DNA of 64,000 bases from Rhizobium rhododendri (GTDB lineage Bacteria > Pseudomonadota > Alphaproteobacteria > Rhizobiales > Rhizobiaceae). Location: positions 1,922,001-1,986,000 of the forward strand of contig NZ_CP117267.1 in assembly GCF_007000325.2 (NCBI RefSeq), written 5' to 3'. The translations under genes were made by a program, and so were the position numbers. Below the pieces are notes generated by a model that saw only the letters and a program-made list of their open reading frames with translations, was not told the DNA's origin and made no database searches. This document shows, piece after piece, positions 1 to 8,184 of the stretch. How positions within the stretch are numbered: position 1 is the stretch's first letter; each line of letters opens with the position of its first letter.

Positions 1-599
1 ACCATCGTTACCTGATTGCCCAGTGGAAGCGCGAGATCGGCCCGGAGGCCAAGGGCGACTTCAGCCCCTTCCTCGCCCTGCGCCTCAACAACGGCAAGCT
101 GTTTGCGACTGTCGAGACGAACTACGTCGCGCCGCCGTCGGGTGCGCCAAGCGTGAAACCCGGATCCTGCGCTTCCGGCCAGACGCCTGTCTGGTACCGC
201 CCCGACACCAACCAGATGCGTGCCCTCGTCGCGACAGACGCCACCTGGACCAAGAGCGACGGCGGTGAGTTCACCAGTTGCACGGATGCGATGACCATCA
301 CCGATCGTGGCAACAAACTGCCGACGCCCGGTTCAGGCTGGATCGATTTCGCCATCTACACGCAGCCTGGACCAGACGGCACCGGCCGCATCGAGATTTT
401 TGCCAACGATAAATGGATTGTCACCGTAAAGGGACATATCGGCCACGCGGACAAGGGTCTCGGCAGGAACCAGTATTTCAAGTTCGGCCCTTACCGCGAC
501 GCGGACACTACTGAATGGACCATGTATTACGATGATTTCCGCCGTTCGCCCCGCTGCAGGGATGTTCTGGCCGACGCATCGCTGTGTCCCGCAGACTAA
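1..599 (+). CDS. Polysaccharide lyase, heparin-lyase-I-like (3' part, cut by window edge)
   Basis: The frame is open from base 3, so the start lies outside the window; 198 C-terminal residues are visible. The fold is expected to be a beta-jelly-roll lyase that cleaves uronic-acid polysaccharides outside the cytoplasm. What suggests this family is the run of Trp/Tyr-rich strands (HRYLIAQWKREI near the left edge, then GSGWIDFAIYTQPGPDGTGR, NDKWIVTVKGHIG, and YFKFGPYRD before a closing MYYDDFRRSPRC). These resemble the C-terminal half of the 'polysaccharide lyase' family PF14099 seen in rhizobia. Two Cys pairs are visible. The substrate cannot be told from this part, and a non-catalytic jelly-roll relative is possible. 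Confidence 0.75.
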   Translation, partial: HRYLIAQWKREIGPEAKGDFSPFLALRLNNGKLFATVETNYVAPPSGAPSVKPGSCASGQTPVWYRPDTNQMRALVATDATWTKSDGGEFTSCTDAMTITDRGNKLPTPGSGWIDFAIYTQPGPDGTGRIEIFANDKWIVTVKGHIGHADKGLGRNQYFKFGPYRDADTTEWTMYYDDFRRSPRCRDVLADASLCPAD

Positions 600-686
600 A
601 GGCGAAATAGCGACGAAATTGTTTGGAGGAGCGAACCATTGCGCGCATGGTGCGTTTAGTAAAGTTGTCATCAGGAGGCGATAGCT

Positions 687-983
687 ATGCTTAACACAAC
701 CCGTGACTGTGCTCGCGATAGCGCGAAAAATGCAATCCCGTCGCTGGGAGAAATCGAAGGTCGCCTCGCGGTGCTTGAGATCTTGGCCCAATGCGCCCTC
801 ACCCATGCACTCAGTGAAGGCGACCAGAAGGTCGACAAAGCTCTTCTGGAGGAAATTCGCCGCGCCATGCATGCGAAATGCGGTGAACTGAAGCTCGGCA
901 GCGAGGACGCAGAATCTGCCTTCGGCTTTGCCGAGGAACTGATCAGCGCATCAATAGAAGCATCGAGGCTTAATCGCCAGTGA
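687..983 (+). CDS. Small cytoplasmic protein of unknown function (98 aa)
   Basis: An ATG follows a strong AGGAGG Shine-Dalgarno at 672-677. The product is acidic and mostly helical (EIEGRLAVLEILAQCAL, then KVDKALLEEIRRAMHAKCGE), with no signal peptide or membrane segment. I do not recognise the family. Its TGA stop overlaps the GTG start of the next small gene (980), so the two are probably translated together. A soluble partner for the downstream single-pass membrane peptide is a reasonable inference but not shown. Confidence 0.7.
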   Translation: MLNTTRDCARDSAKNAIPSLGEIEGRLAVLEILAQCALTHALSEGDQKVDKALLEEIRRAMHAKCGELKLGSEDAESAFGFAEELISASIEASRLNRQ

Positions 984-1126
984 TCTCGCGTCGTGCACAA
1001 ATCATCCTCGCAGCCATGGTCGGGCTGGCCGTCATCCTGACTGTGCTGCTTCTCGTCGTCCCAAAAGTCCCTGAAATTCCAGGGACCGATCTGCCCCAGT
1101 CCGGGGCAGCAGCGCCTTCCAAATAG
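980..1126 (+). CDS. Very small single-pass membrane protein (48 aa), coupled to upstream gene
   Basis: A GTG start overlaps the upstream stop (GTGA), and the frame runs to TAG at 1124-1126. The peptide begins with a short basic stretch (MISRRAQ) followed by about 20 hydrophobic residues (IILAAMVGLAVILTVLLLVV) and a short Pro/Ala-rich tail, so an N-in single-pass inner-membrane peptide is expected. It is too short for most gene finders. Support comes from the start-stop coupling and the hydrophobic composition; function unknown. Confidence 0.5.
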   Translation: MISRRAQIILAAMVGLAVILTVLLLVVPKVPEIPGTDLPQSGAAAPSK

Positions 1127-1272
1127 CAGTAATGTACCGTTACGGAACGGTGGGGTGTCCCGTTTTCGGAGGATATTAACACCCCCGTGCGGTCTCGCTT
1201 GAATATTAGAAAAATCGCGGCTTTATGGGATCGTCACCTGATCGCGGGTGCTTTCATCAAGAGGGGGGCGAT

Positions 1273-1470
1273 ATGACCATGCTGATCCAGACGCCGATCT
1301 GCTCCGAAGAAGTCGATGTTCTCGCCGGTGCCCTCTACGCTTGGTGTGCGGAACGGGAAATTAAACTTTCAAGCCAGGCCGGCCTTGCGGCGGCCAACAG
1401 GGCAATCGACCTCCTTCATGCGGGACATCGTACGCAGGAAGATCTCCTCAGCGCTTTGCACAACGCATGA
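1273..1470 (+). CDS. Small protein of unknown function (65 aa)
   Basis: The start ATG at 1273 is chosen because a purine-rich GAGGGGGGCGAT stretch precedes it directly; an upstream in-frame ATG at 1225 lacks such a site. The peptide is acidic and helical (EEVDVLAGALYAWCAERE, ANRAIDLLHAGHRTQEDLLSAL) with no signal or membrane segment. It resembles short helical rhizobial proteins of unknown role. The gene stands alone, about 150 bp before the LuxR-type regulator on the same strand. Confidence 0.55.
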   Translation: MTMLIQTPICSEEVDVLAGALYAWCAEREIKLSSQAGLAAANRAIDLLHAGHRTQEDLLSALHNA

Positions 1471-1595
1471 ACCTAAGGGGCTGACCGACGTCGGACCACG
1501 GGGTCTCGGCCTGACGTGAGATATTCGCGCAACAGTCGCAAAAAACAACCCACGCGACAGATTGATAATTGTTAAATCAACCATGCGAATCTGCG

Positions 1596-1616
1596 GGCTT
1601 GCCGTTACGGTAAGCC
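1596..1616 (+). promoter_or_regulatory. Hyphenated dyad directly before the LuxR-type gene
   Basis: GGCTTGCCG, spacer TTA, CGGTAAGCC: nine paired positions with one G-T wobble, ending four bases before the ATG at 1621. It could be a 21-bp operator for the regulator itself or an RNA hairpin over the ribosome-binding region, since no other Shine-Dalgarno is evident. Confidence 0.4.
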
Positions 1617-1620
1617 TCGC

Positions 1621-2331
1621 ATGACTTCAAAATCGACTTTCAATTCCATATCCCAGACCCTGATCGACAACTGGCTGGATGCAACCAGCCCGATAGAAGA
1701 TCCGGAGACGTTCTGCGGCACGATAAGCGAGACCATGTCTCTGAAGATGTCGCTCAACTTCATCGACACCAGAAGCGATGATCCTCTCGACTGGTATTTC
1801 CGTCGCATCAAGCCCTACGGGATCAACAGTCGCATTCTCAATCTGAAAAAGATGTTTCCCGACGGTCCGTTGAGGAACCTGCCAGACAGGACCTACCTCC
1901 TCGACGCCGTCATCCCCCACTACAGCCGCGCGCTTTCGCTGCGAAAGCCCTTGATCGATCTGGTCCTGACGAAAATCGCCGGCATCAATGTCGGCTACGA
2001 CCGTTTGCTGATCCCTCAAAAAACCAACGGCCGGGCGGAATGGTGCGTATCGTTCACCGAAGGCCGTTTCCTTTTCAAGGCACCTGTTGACGCCAAGCTG
2101 GACCCGGTTGACGAAGTCATCATCCAACTGCTGATGGAGGGCGAGACCGCCAGGGAAATCGCCGTGGAGCTTGGCTTGTCTCAGCGGACCATCGAGCACC
2201 GGATCGACAAGATGAAGATCCGCTATGAGGCGCGCAACGTCGTCCATCTCACCGCCAAGCTTTTCTCCATCCACATGGACCGCCGCATGGCGGAAGACCG
2301 GATTATCGATGCGGGCCAAAGGGAAGACTAG
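1621..2331 (+). CDS. LuxR-family transcriptional regulator (236 aa)
   Basis: The C-terminal third (residues about 161-215) is a GerE/LuxR helix-turn-helix: DPVDEVIIQLLMEGETAREI, then VELGLSQRTIEHRIDKMK, with the usual recognition-helix pattern S-x-R-T-I-E-x-R. The first 150 residues look like a PAS-like sensor fold. They do not show the Trp/Tyr/Asp set of acyl-homoserine-lactone receptors, although the length matches that class. No receiver aspartate is present, so it is not a two-component regulator. The gene is monocistronic, and a dyad sits right before its start. Ligand and targets unknown. Confidence 0.75.
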   Translation: MTSKSTFNSISQTLIDNWLDATSPIEDPETFCGTISETMSLKMSLNFIDTRSDDPLDWYFRRIKPYGINSRILNLKKMFPDGPLRNLPDRTYLLDAVIPHYSRALSLRKPLIDLVLTKIAGINVGYDRLLIPQKTNGRAEWCVSFTEGRFLFKAPVDAKLDPVDEVIIQLLMEGETAREIAVELGLSQRTIEHRIDKMKIRYEARNVVHLTAKLFSIHMDRRMAEDRIIDAGQRED

Positions 2332-2337
2332 CGCGGC

Positions 2338-3042
2338 CTACCTCTTGCGCGCGGCCGCCTGCGCCCGTGCCTTCAGTTGCTCCATCGAAAGACCGGTGGC
2401 AGCGGCGGCAACATTGTAAAGCGCCTTGTTCAGATCCTTCGTCTTGAATGCGATACCGTCGACGCCGCGCTTGCGATCGAAACCCAGCGGATTACCGTCC
2501 CGATCAACCACGACATGCACGCCAAAAAACATCTGGTCGAACTCGCGACTATTCGGCTTGTAGAAGCTTGCACCGGCGGAGGTGTCGAATTCCCCGTCGA
2601 AATTGGCAATGAAAAGCTGCAGCACCGAATAGCTCGCGGACGACTGGCCGACCACCACTTCGCCGAACTTGCAGCTGCCGAGATAGGGGATGGAAGGCAG
2701 CACGCTGGAGCGGTTCGCTTTCCTCATCCGGTTGTTGGCCGGCAGTCGATCGGAAAAAAGATCATGTGCGTCGTTCCCAAGGATCGACAGGTTTTCGCGC
2801 GTCGCCGACGCGACCTCGATGGCGTCCATTGTCGGCAGGATCTTGCGGAAACGCGCTCGTGACGTCTCGGATGGCTCCGGTATTACCTCGCCGTTGCTGA
2901 ACCATCGGGCGTATTTCGCAGCTGCGATTTCGGATTCGGAAGATTGGGAGGCAAGGCTGAGGGAGGCATTCGCTAACTTTACGATGTCGTTTCCGAAGCG
3001 ATTTCCGTATTGTAGCTTTTCGGCGGCCTTCTTGTCAGACAC
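2338..3042 (-). CDS. Hypothetical protein (234 aa)
   Basis: A GTG start at 3042 is preceded by AGGGGAATT at good spacing. No signal peptide or membrane span is seen. The middle holds hydrophobic strands (GSCKFGEVVVGQSSASYSVL, MFFGVHVVVDRDGNPLGFD) that suggest a small alpha/beta domain, and the basic C-terminus ends RAQAAARKR. I do not recognise a family. It converges with the LuxR-type gene, leaving only six bases between the stop codons. Confidence 0.6.
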   Translation of the reverse strand: MSDKKAAEKLQYGNRFGNDIVKLANASLSLASQSSESEIAAAKYARWFSNGEVIPEPSETSRARFRKILPTMDAIEVASATRENLSILGNDAHDLFSDRLPANNRMRKANRSSVLPSIPYLGSCKFGEVVVGQSSASYSVLQLFIANFDGEFDTSAGASFYKPNSREFDQMFFGVHVVVDRDGNPLGFDRKRGVDGIAFKTKDLNKALYNVAAAATGLSMEQLKARAQAAARKR

Positions 3043-3249
3043 TGCAATTCCCCTTTTTTCCCGAGCAGTCTCGTTGCGCTCTGTTGGGATGCTATGGACG
3101 AAATCTTAATGCGACGGCCGATTGGCACCGTAGATTTACCGTGCCAACGTCAAGTTGTGTCTCCCACGTCGGTTGATGGTTAGCAAACTGTGATGATCGG
3201 ACAGGCGCCATTGAGAGGCAAGCAACGCCCAAATTCGGTAAAATTCACG

Positions 3250-3276
3250 AAAAAAGGCGACCCTGAGGCCGCCTTT
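3250..3276 (-). terminator. Rho-independent terminator of the BA14K-like gene
   Basis: On the minus strand, AAAGGCG pairs with CGCCTTT (3253-3276) and is followed by a run of U from the A-tract at 3250-3255. It lies about 25 bases past the stop at 3300. Confidence 0.8.
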
Positions 3277-3299
3277 ATAATCGCTGAAGCTGATACCGA

Positions 3300-3656
3300 T
3301 TACTGGATCCGGATGCGGAACGCACCCGATGGATACCAGAAGCCATCGCTGTGGCGGCGATAGCCGGGACGGCGTTGCTCATAGCCACGATAACCGTTCC
3401 AATTGCCGCGACGATCGCGCGGAGGGCCGCGGCGGAAGCCAGGGCGTTCATCGTTGCGGTAACCGGGTGGGCTGCGGCGATCGCGGTTCATGCGACGAGG
3501 CGGTGGCGCATCGGGATTGTACTGGACAGTCGTAACGTCAGAGCCACCAGCCATTGTCATGGCAGGCAGCGGCGCAGCAGACGCCGGCGCAACCCCGGAA
3601 AGGCCAACCATCGCAGCAAGCGCTGCTGCAGCAAAACCTGTAAAAATTTTCTTCAT
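3300..3656 (-). CDS. BA14K-like secreted protein (118 aa)
   Basis: The N-terminus is a clear Sec signal peptide (MKKIFTGFAAAALAAMVG with an ASA-A cleavage site near residue 27). The mature part is rich in Arg, Gly, Pro and Tyr and ends with GYRRHSDGFWYPSGAF, the hallmark of the BA14K family first known as a Brucella immunoreactive protein and common in Rhizobiales. The protein is therefore expected in the periplasm or on the surface; the molecular role is unknown. A GGAG site precedes the ATG, and a strong terminator follows. Confidence 0.8.
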   Translation of the reverse strand: MKKIFTGFAAAALAAMVGLSGVAPASAAPLPAMTMAGGSDVTTVQYNPDAPPPRRMNRDRRSPPGYRNDERPGFRRGPPRDRRGNWNGYRGYEQRRPGYRRHSDGFWYPSGAFRIRIQ

Positions 3657-3790
3657 CGGTACTCCAATTCGGCGTTATCGCCGCTCATTTCTCAAGGAGC
3701 GCGATGGGAATGACATAGGGTGCAGGCAACATCCGACAAGACGTAAGGTTGTATAATCTGCAGGTTTGCGCCCGATTGTCCCTCACGAGG

Positions 3791-4222
3791 CTACTGATCG
3801 TCCTCCGGAACCTGAACCTCGCCTTGATCCTCCCCGTCCCAGTAATGGACGCGTTCGGCATGGACGTGGATCATCACAACGCCCGGGGTATCCACACCGT
3901 CCTGGAACCAGACGTCCAGCTCGCTCGTCCAGTGCTCGGCAAATCGTGCCTTGTCGCGGATCAGCGCTGCTTCGCCTTCGACAGCGACCGCGAAAGACTT
4001 CTCGCCTTGAAATGTCAGCGACACCTTTGGATTGGCCTCGATGTCGGCGACCATCTTGGCCTCTTCCCAGGTGAAGTAGTAACTGTCGCCATCGTAGTCG
4101 ACATCGCCGTTGTTGCTCATCGGCCGCCCGGCAATCGTACCGTTTTCGGCATGCGTCAGCAGCATGGCGATATCGATATCGCGCATCTTTTCGGCCAGGT
4201 CTTTCAAGGTCATTTCGCTCAT
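3791..4222 (-). CDS. Pyridoxamine 5'-phosphate oxidase-like general stress protein (143 aa)
   Basis: The sequence follows the small flavin-binding split-barrel family of general stress proteins (GSP26 type): a short helix (LKDLAEKMRDIDIAMLLT), the strand with GTIAGRPMS, then YYFTWEEAKMVADIEANP and KVSLTFQGEKSFAVAVEG, and a closing strand with the conserved W-x-D-G-E motif. Such proteins bind FMN or related cofactors and appear under stress; a true PNPOx reaction is unlikely. The ATG follows GGAGGA at 9-base spacing. A perfect inverted repeat (4242-4268) lies just upstream. Confidence 0.85.
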   Translation of the reverse strand: MSEMTLKDLAEKMRDIDIAMLLTHAENGTIAGRPMSNNGDVDYDGDSYYFTWEEAKMVADIEANPKVSLTFQGEKSFAVAVEGEAALIRDKARFAEHWTSELDVWFQDGVDTPGVVMIHVHAERVHYWDGEDQGEVQVPEDDQ

Positions 4223-4241
4223 CCCGACAGTCCTCCAGGTT

Positions 4242-4268
4242 GCATGAACACGTCTAACGTGTTCATGC
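4242..4268 (-). promoter_or_regulatory. Perfect 11-bp inverted repeat upstream of the stress-protein gene
   Basis: GCATGAACACG, spacer TCTAA, CGTGTTCATGC. It lies just upstream of the Shine-Dalgarno of the 3791-4222 gene and about 50 bp past the stop of the 4318-4668 gene. There is no T-run, so an operator, or a stem in the leader RNA, is as likely as a terminator. Confidence 0.5.
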
Positions 4269-4317
4269 GATGAAGGTTCAGGCAGTCGGAGGCTCTAAAT
4301 ACCGATCTACCGTCGGT

Positions 4318-4668
4318 TCAGACTTTTTCGGTCTTTTTGACGGGCGCCTTCTTCTGGGGCTCGACCGGGGCATCGGGTGTCGGTGCCAGCAGCTTGCGCA
4401 GCGAGCTGATCTTGTCTTCCACCAGTGGCCGGAAACGGGAGGCGCGATAAGGCATGTCGGCAGCGCCATAGCCTTCCGGACCGTCATCGTCCCCACGGAA
4501 GATCTCGGCTACCTTGATGCCGAGAAATTCGCCGTCGATGTAGTGCGAATACATGCCAACCCAGCGGATCGTATAGATCTCGTCCTTGCGGATCAGCTGG
4601 TCGATCGACACGTTCTTGAACTTATCGTCGATACAGACGACTTTCTGGCCGACGTAAAAATCGTTCAT
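4318..4668 (-). CDS. Conserved hypothetical protein with SH3-like N-terminus (116 aa)
   Basis: The start at 4668 is chosen for the GAGGATGAG ribosome-binding stretch right before it; an open frame continues upstream but its residues look non-coding. The N-terminal half (NDFYVGQKVVCIDD, EIYTIRWVGM, GEFLGIKVAEI) reads as a small beta-barrel found in short rhizobial proteins. The C-terminus is Lys/Pro-rich (PQKKAPVKKTEKV). No signal or membrane segment. Function unknown. Confidence 0.7.
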   Translation of the reverse strand: MNDFYVGQKVVCIDDKFKNVSIDQLIRKDEIYTIRWVGMYSHYIDGEFLGIKVAEIFRGDDDGPEGYGAADMPYRASRFRPLVEDKISSLRKLLAPTPDAPVEPQKKAPVKKTEKV

Positions 4669-4813
4669 CTCATCCTCATGCAAGAAAACTATCGTCGCCT
4701 TGTGCTGCCGGTGAAGAAAACCGCAGCTGCAAGTTGACAGCCTTATCGCATAATTTATGGCATTTTGCCGACCGGCGCAAACGTTCCGCTTAAAAATTGG
4801 CCTCTGTCGGCGA

Positions 4814-4975
4814 TCAGTGAATGCTGTCGGAGGGGACGTCCTCGCCAAGAATACGAAAGGCTTCGCTGAGAGCAGCGACCAGAATGTCCGTCAGTTTGTC
4901 TGCATCATTGTCCATCAGGAAAAGAGCGACAGTGGAATCCTTGGGGTCGCGGTAAGTCTCTGTTTCGTTCGACAT
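4814..4975 (-). CDS. Very small acidic protein (53 aa)
   Basis: The ATG at 4975 is preceded by AAGGAC, and the frame ends with TGA at 4814. The peptide is acidic, with a central hydrophobic stretch that looks like one amphipathic helix (DKLTDILVAALSEAFRILGE). It lies upstream of, and in the same direction as, the 4318-4668 gene, with a gap of about 145 bp. No family recognised; support is the start context and protein-like composition. Confidence 0.45.
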   Translation of the reverse strand: MSNETETYRDPKDSTVALFLMDNDADKLTDILVAALSEAFRILGEDVPSDSIH

Positions 4976-5087
4976 ATCATTGTCCTTTTTCCCGCCGCGT
5001 CACATCCCGGCGTCTTCGAAGAGTCATAGGCGGCATGGCTTGTGCAAAGCTTGTTAAGGTCTGGCGCGCGGCGACATCAGCGAGAGG

Positions 5088-5504
5088 TCAGTGGCGACTT
5101 CCCGTCCAGCCCGTCAGCACCGTGTCGTTGACGTCGAGGTCGATCCAGCAGTGATAGTCTTCGTCCCTCGAGCTTCCGGAAGCACTGACTTTCCGCTGGC
5201 AACGCGAGGCTCCGGGCCCTCCCTCGCTTCCGAAACGGCGCGTAATCAGCGTAACGCCAGCGGCGGACGTATCGCTGGTCTCGGCACCAAGGGTTTCGAG
5301 CGCGTCGTAGAAATACCTGGCGCCGTCGTCATCGCAGGCAATCTGCGCCACGGGCTTATCCTTGCCGAGAACCACGGGCCTGTTTTCTTCGGCAGCCTGC
5401 ACGATGCATGCCGTCAGCGCCTTGCCGATGCTGTGCGGCTGGGCAGAAGCCGTCATGGGAACGGCCACAAGCGCGCAGAACGCCAGGAAAAGCCGTCTTT
5501 CCAT
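5088..5504 (-). CDS. Exported hypothetical protein (138 aa)
   Basis: Starting at 5504 gives a good Sec signal peptide (ERRLFLAFCALVAVPMTASA, cleavage near AQP), so this start is preferred over a longer open frame. The mature protein has four Cys residues (ACIVQ, IACDDD, SRCQRK, YHCWIDLD), which suggests disulphides in the periplasm. No catalytic motif is recognised. It stands alone, divergent from the DUF2778 gene across a 342-bp spacer. Confidence 0.65.
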   Translation of the reverse strand: MERRLFLAFCALVAVPMTASAQPHSIGKALTACIVQAAEENRPVVLGKDKPVAQIACDDDGARYFYDALETLGAETSDTSAAGVTLITRRFGSEGGPGASRCQRKVSASGSSRDEDYHCWIDLDVNDTVLTGWTGSRH

Positions 5505-5846
5505 TTCTTTTCTCCCATATTTCGGCCGCACGGATTGCCTATGCAGCGCGTCGTCATCGTACCGTCATATTAACCACCCGGTCCGGAATGGCGCAACGGT
5601 CAAGACGGCCGAACTGTTCCAAAAACGAACGCCGAGGTGCCGCTCTTGAGCCGCGACGGACAGAAATTTGCGGCAGAGGCTTCTAATATTCACCGCGTAA
5701 AGGGTTTAGTTACCAAGATTCTTCATTCTTTGAGACGAGCGGCGGGAAGCAGCGGAGACAAACATCGTCTAGCTGACCACCAGCATGGGCTCCGGCACTC
5801 CGGATCGCCTGGCCGCCCGAGTGTGTATCAGTGTGGAACGAGTATC
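5505..5846. other. Divergent intergenic region
   Basis: These 342 bases separate two divergent genes for exported or envelope proteins. I see no convincing small gene. An open frame enters the DUF2778 gene from upstream (from 5637), but its residues look random, and no ribosome-binding site supports that start. The stretch is long for a plain promoter, so a long 5' leader is possible. Confidence 0.5.
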
Positions 5847-7460
5847 ATGGCGTTTGCGATCGAGACGTTTAGGGACGTCAGTCCCAGGGCAGGAAAGGCC
5901 GGCAAGAAAGGCTCGTCCCGCGTCATGACGGTCGGCACCGTGATGATCGGCACCGGCGTGGTCGCCTTTTCCTGGGTAGTAGCCACCGCCTTCGCTCTCC
6001 AGGGCGTCGTCGGTCCCTACGCATCAGGATCTCCCATCCTGCAGAAAACCGGCCCATCGCTGGTGGCACGAGCAGCGTCGCAGCCTGTCGGCCATCCAAG
6101 CCTGCGGCTTGCGACCCTCGACCCCGCCGGCATCAACGCTCTCGCGCTCGCCAACGCCCATCGCTCGGCAATCGCTGCCGAAATGGCCGCCCTCGCCCCG
6201 AGCTACTCCGTCATTGCCAAGAGCGACCGCGTCGTACATGCACCGACCGAGATCGCCGATGCAGGCCAGTCTTCCCATGCGCTCGCAAAGTCGGGACGCC
6301 CGCTGCCTGCCGACGTCATGGCAGCCTTGAAAGTGGCGTTGGCCGCCGTGCCGGCCGGAACAGCCGATGCCGCCGCCGTCCGCACGGCAAGCGTCGATCT
6401 CGACCGCGCCGCAGCGACCAGCGAACGCGCATTGACAGCCTCGGCTCCTGCCCTCCCCGTGACCTCACGCGACGACAGGCTGGCGCTTGCCAGCGCCGCG
6501 CCGACAGGCCCTGGCTCGCAAATTCCGACACCTATGCCCAACCCGACGACGGCGGCGACAGCGTCAGCCGCAGACCGGCCTGTCCAGATGGCCATGATCG
6601 ACCCGACGCCTGCTCCCGCGCGCGACGCGACGGCCCTCGTGCCAGCACAACGCCCGCAGGCCGCCGCAAAGCCTGCCCGTCCGGCAGCCGTCTCCACCCG
6701 TGAGATCGTGCCGCAGCAGCGCCCCGCTGAAAACGACGACGGTCTTCCGTCCAGCGCCGCTGCCATGGTCGAGCCCGATGCACGGCGCGCCAACGTCGCT
6801 GTAGAACAGACCTTCGGACTGGTCATGCCGACCGCTTCCGGCGATTCGTCTGGCACGTCTTCCGCTGATGACATGCTAATGTCGAGCATTCCGCTGCCAA
6901 CCATGCGCCCGGCCCCTTCGCCGGATGCGGCAACGACGCCGGCCGCAAAGCTGACCCGCCCCTCCAAGGCGCTGCTCGCCTACGCCCGTCCTGACGATGC
7001 AGGGATGGACAACGAGCCGGCCTTCAAGGCGCCGACCTCGCTGCCGAACGCCCGCACCCGCGTTGCGATCTACGATATCTCGGCGGCCCGCGTGTACCTG
7101 CCCAATGGAGAGCAGCTTGAGGCCCATTCCGGGCTTGGCCAGATGATCGACAACCCGCGCTACGTCAACCAGAAGAACCGTGGCCCGACGCCACCGCACA
7201 CCTACGACCTGACGATGCGCGAATCGCTGTTCCACGGCGTCGAGGCGATCCGCCTCAACCCCGTCGATCCGCGCGCCATCTACGGTCGCGACGGGCTGCT
7301 GGCCCACACCTACATGCTCGGCCGTCGCGGCGATTCCAACGGCTGCGTCTCCTTCAAGGACTACCGCCGCTTCCTCGCAGCCTTCAAGCGCGGCGAAGTC
7401 AACCGTCTCCTCGTGGTTCCCCACCTCTCGGTCGCCCCCGGCCGTATCGCCTCGCGCTAA
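5847..7460 (+). CDS. DUF2778 / L,D-transpeptidase-like envelope protein (537 aa)
   Basis: A short cytoplasmic N-terminus is followed by one membrane span (about residues 27-51), then a 350-residue low-complexity Ala/Pro/Thr-rich linker, and a C-terminal DUF2778 domain (about 402-530). The domain has the YkuD-like pattern HTYMLGRRGDSNGCVSF, with His487 and Cys500 as the likely catalytic pair. Members of this fold act on peptidoglycan stem peptides. An inner-membrane-tethered enzyme reaching the wall is inferred from the long linker. The start is set at the ATG before AFAIETFRD. The gene is alone on its strand. Confidence 0.75.
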   Translation: MAFAIETFRDVSPRAGKAGKKGSSRVMTVGTVMIGTGVVAFSWVVATAFALQGVVGPYASGSPILQKTGPSLVARAASQPVGHPSLRLATLDPAGINALALANAHRSAIAAEMAALAPSYSVIAKSDRVVHAPTEIADAGQSSHALAKSGRPLPADVMAALKVALAAVPAGTADAAAVRTASVDLDRAAATSERALTASAPALPVTSRDDRLALASAAPTGPGSQIPTPMPNPTTAATASAADRPVQMAMIDPTPAPARDATALVPAQRPQAAAKPARPAAVSTREIVPQQRPAENDDGLPSSAAAMVEPDARRANVAVEQTFGLVMPTASGDSSGTSSADDMLMSSIPLPTMRPAPSPDAATTPAAKLTRPSKALLAYARPDDAGMDNEPAFKAPTSLPNARTRVAIYDISAARVYLPNGEQLEAHSGLGQMIDNPRYVNQKNRGPTPPHTYDLTMRESLFHGVEAIRLNPVDPRAIYGRDGLLAHTYMLGRRGDSNGCVSFKDYRRFLAAFKRGEVNRLLVVPHLSVAPGRIASR

Positions 7461-7628
7461 GCGCTCCGTCCCAGCCGATCCACGCGACGGCAGGGACGAC
7501 TACGTTAAGACCCGCCGGCACTTCTTTCGCATTTAATTAAACATGTCCTGATATATCTGCGATGCGCCTGTATCGAAATCCAAGTACCTGCGTTTAGATC
7601 GAGACAGAGCAACGGACAGGAGCCAGGA

Positions 7629-7997
7629 ATGGCAAGCGACAAAATGACGGTTTTGGTCGTCGAGGACGAAGCGCTGATCCGCCTCGACATCGTTTGCGCA
7701 CTCGAGGATGCTGGTTTCGAGGTTCTCGAAGCCCCGAATGTCGCAAATGCCGTGGCTGTCTTGACGGCACATCCCGAAATCTGCGCTGTTTTTACGGATG
7801 TCGATATGCCGGGATCGATGGATGGACTGAAGCTTGCAGCCGTGGTGTCGATGCAATGGCCGGACACCAAGATCATCGTCACCTCCGGTCGCTGCAACGT
7901 CCAGCCATCCGACCTGCCCGCGGCCAGCCGTTTCGTCGGCAAGCCCTACCATCCGGAAACGATCATCAACAATCTCAGCCAGATGCTGGCCGCTTAG
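7629..7997 (+). CDS. Single-domain response regulator (receiver only, 122 aa)
   Basis: The whole protein is one CheY-like receiver: acidic pair in VVEDEALI (residues 12-13), phosphoacceptor Asp57 in FTDVDMPG, the Thr/Ser switch in IIVTSG (85-86), and Lys105 in VGKPYHP. No output domain is present, so it works as a diffusible phosphate carrier or allosteric partner. The DVDMPGSMDGLKLA segment is typical of alphaproteobacterial stand-alone receivers. It faces two chemoreceptor genes across a 187-bp gap, but the histidine-kinase partner is not in the window. Confidence 0.85.
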   Translation: MASDKMTVLVVEDEALIRLDIVCALEDAGFEVLEAPNVANAVAVLTAHPEICAVFTDVDMPGSMDGLKLAAVVSMQWPDTKIIVTSGRCNVQPSDLPAASRFVGKPYHPETIINNLSQMLAA

Positions 7998-8184
7998 CAA
8001 GCACGCACCAGCGCACTGTTGGAAAGTCGAACCGACTTAATGTTGGGGCGCACACTCGCGCAGTTTGCTGCCGGGGCCTAACACACTCACATCGTGATTT
8101 GTGCCATCCTGTACGGGAGAACAGCGACCTGCGCGCGGAGGTCTTATCCACGCGCAGGCGATTGAACCCTCGTACTGTGCTTCC

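Noticed and set aside
6203..6967. 254-codon minus-strand frame under the DUF2778 linker
   Set aside because: It arises from the Ala/Pro-rich GC-biased codons of the real gene, and has no start signal or family features.
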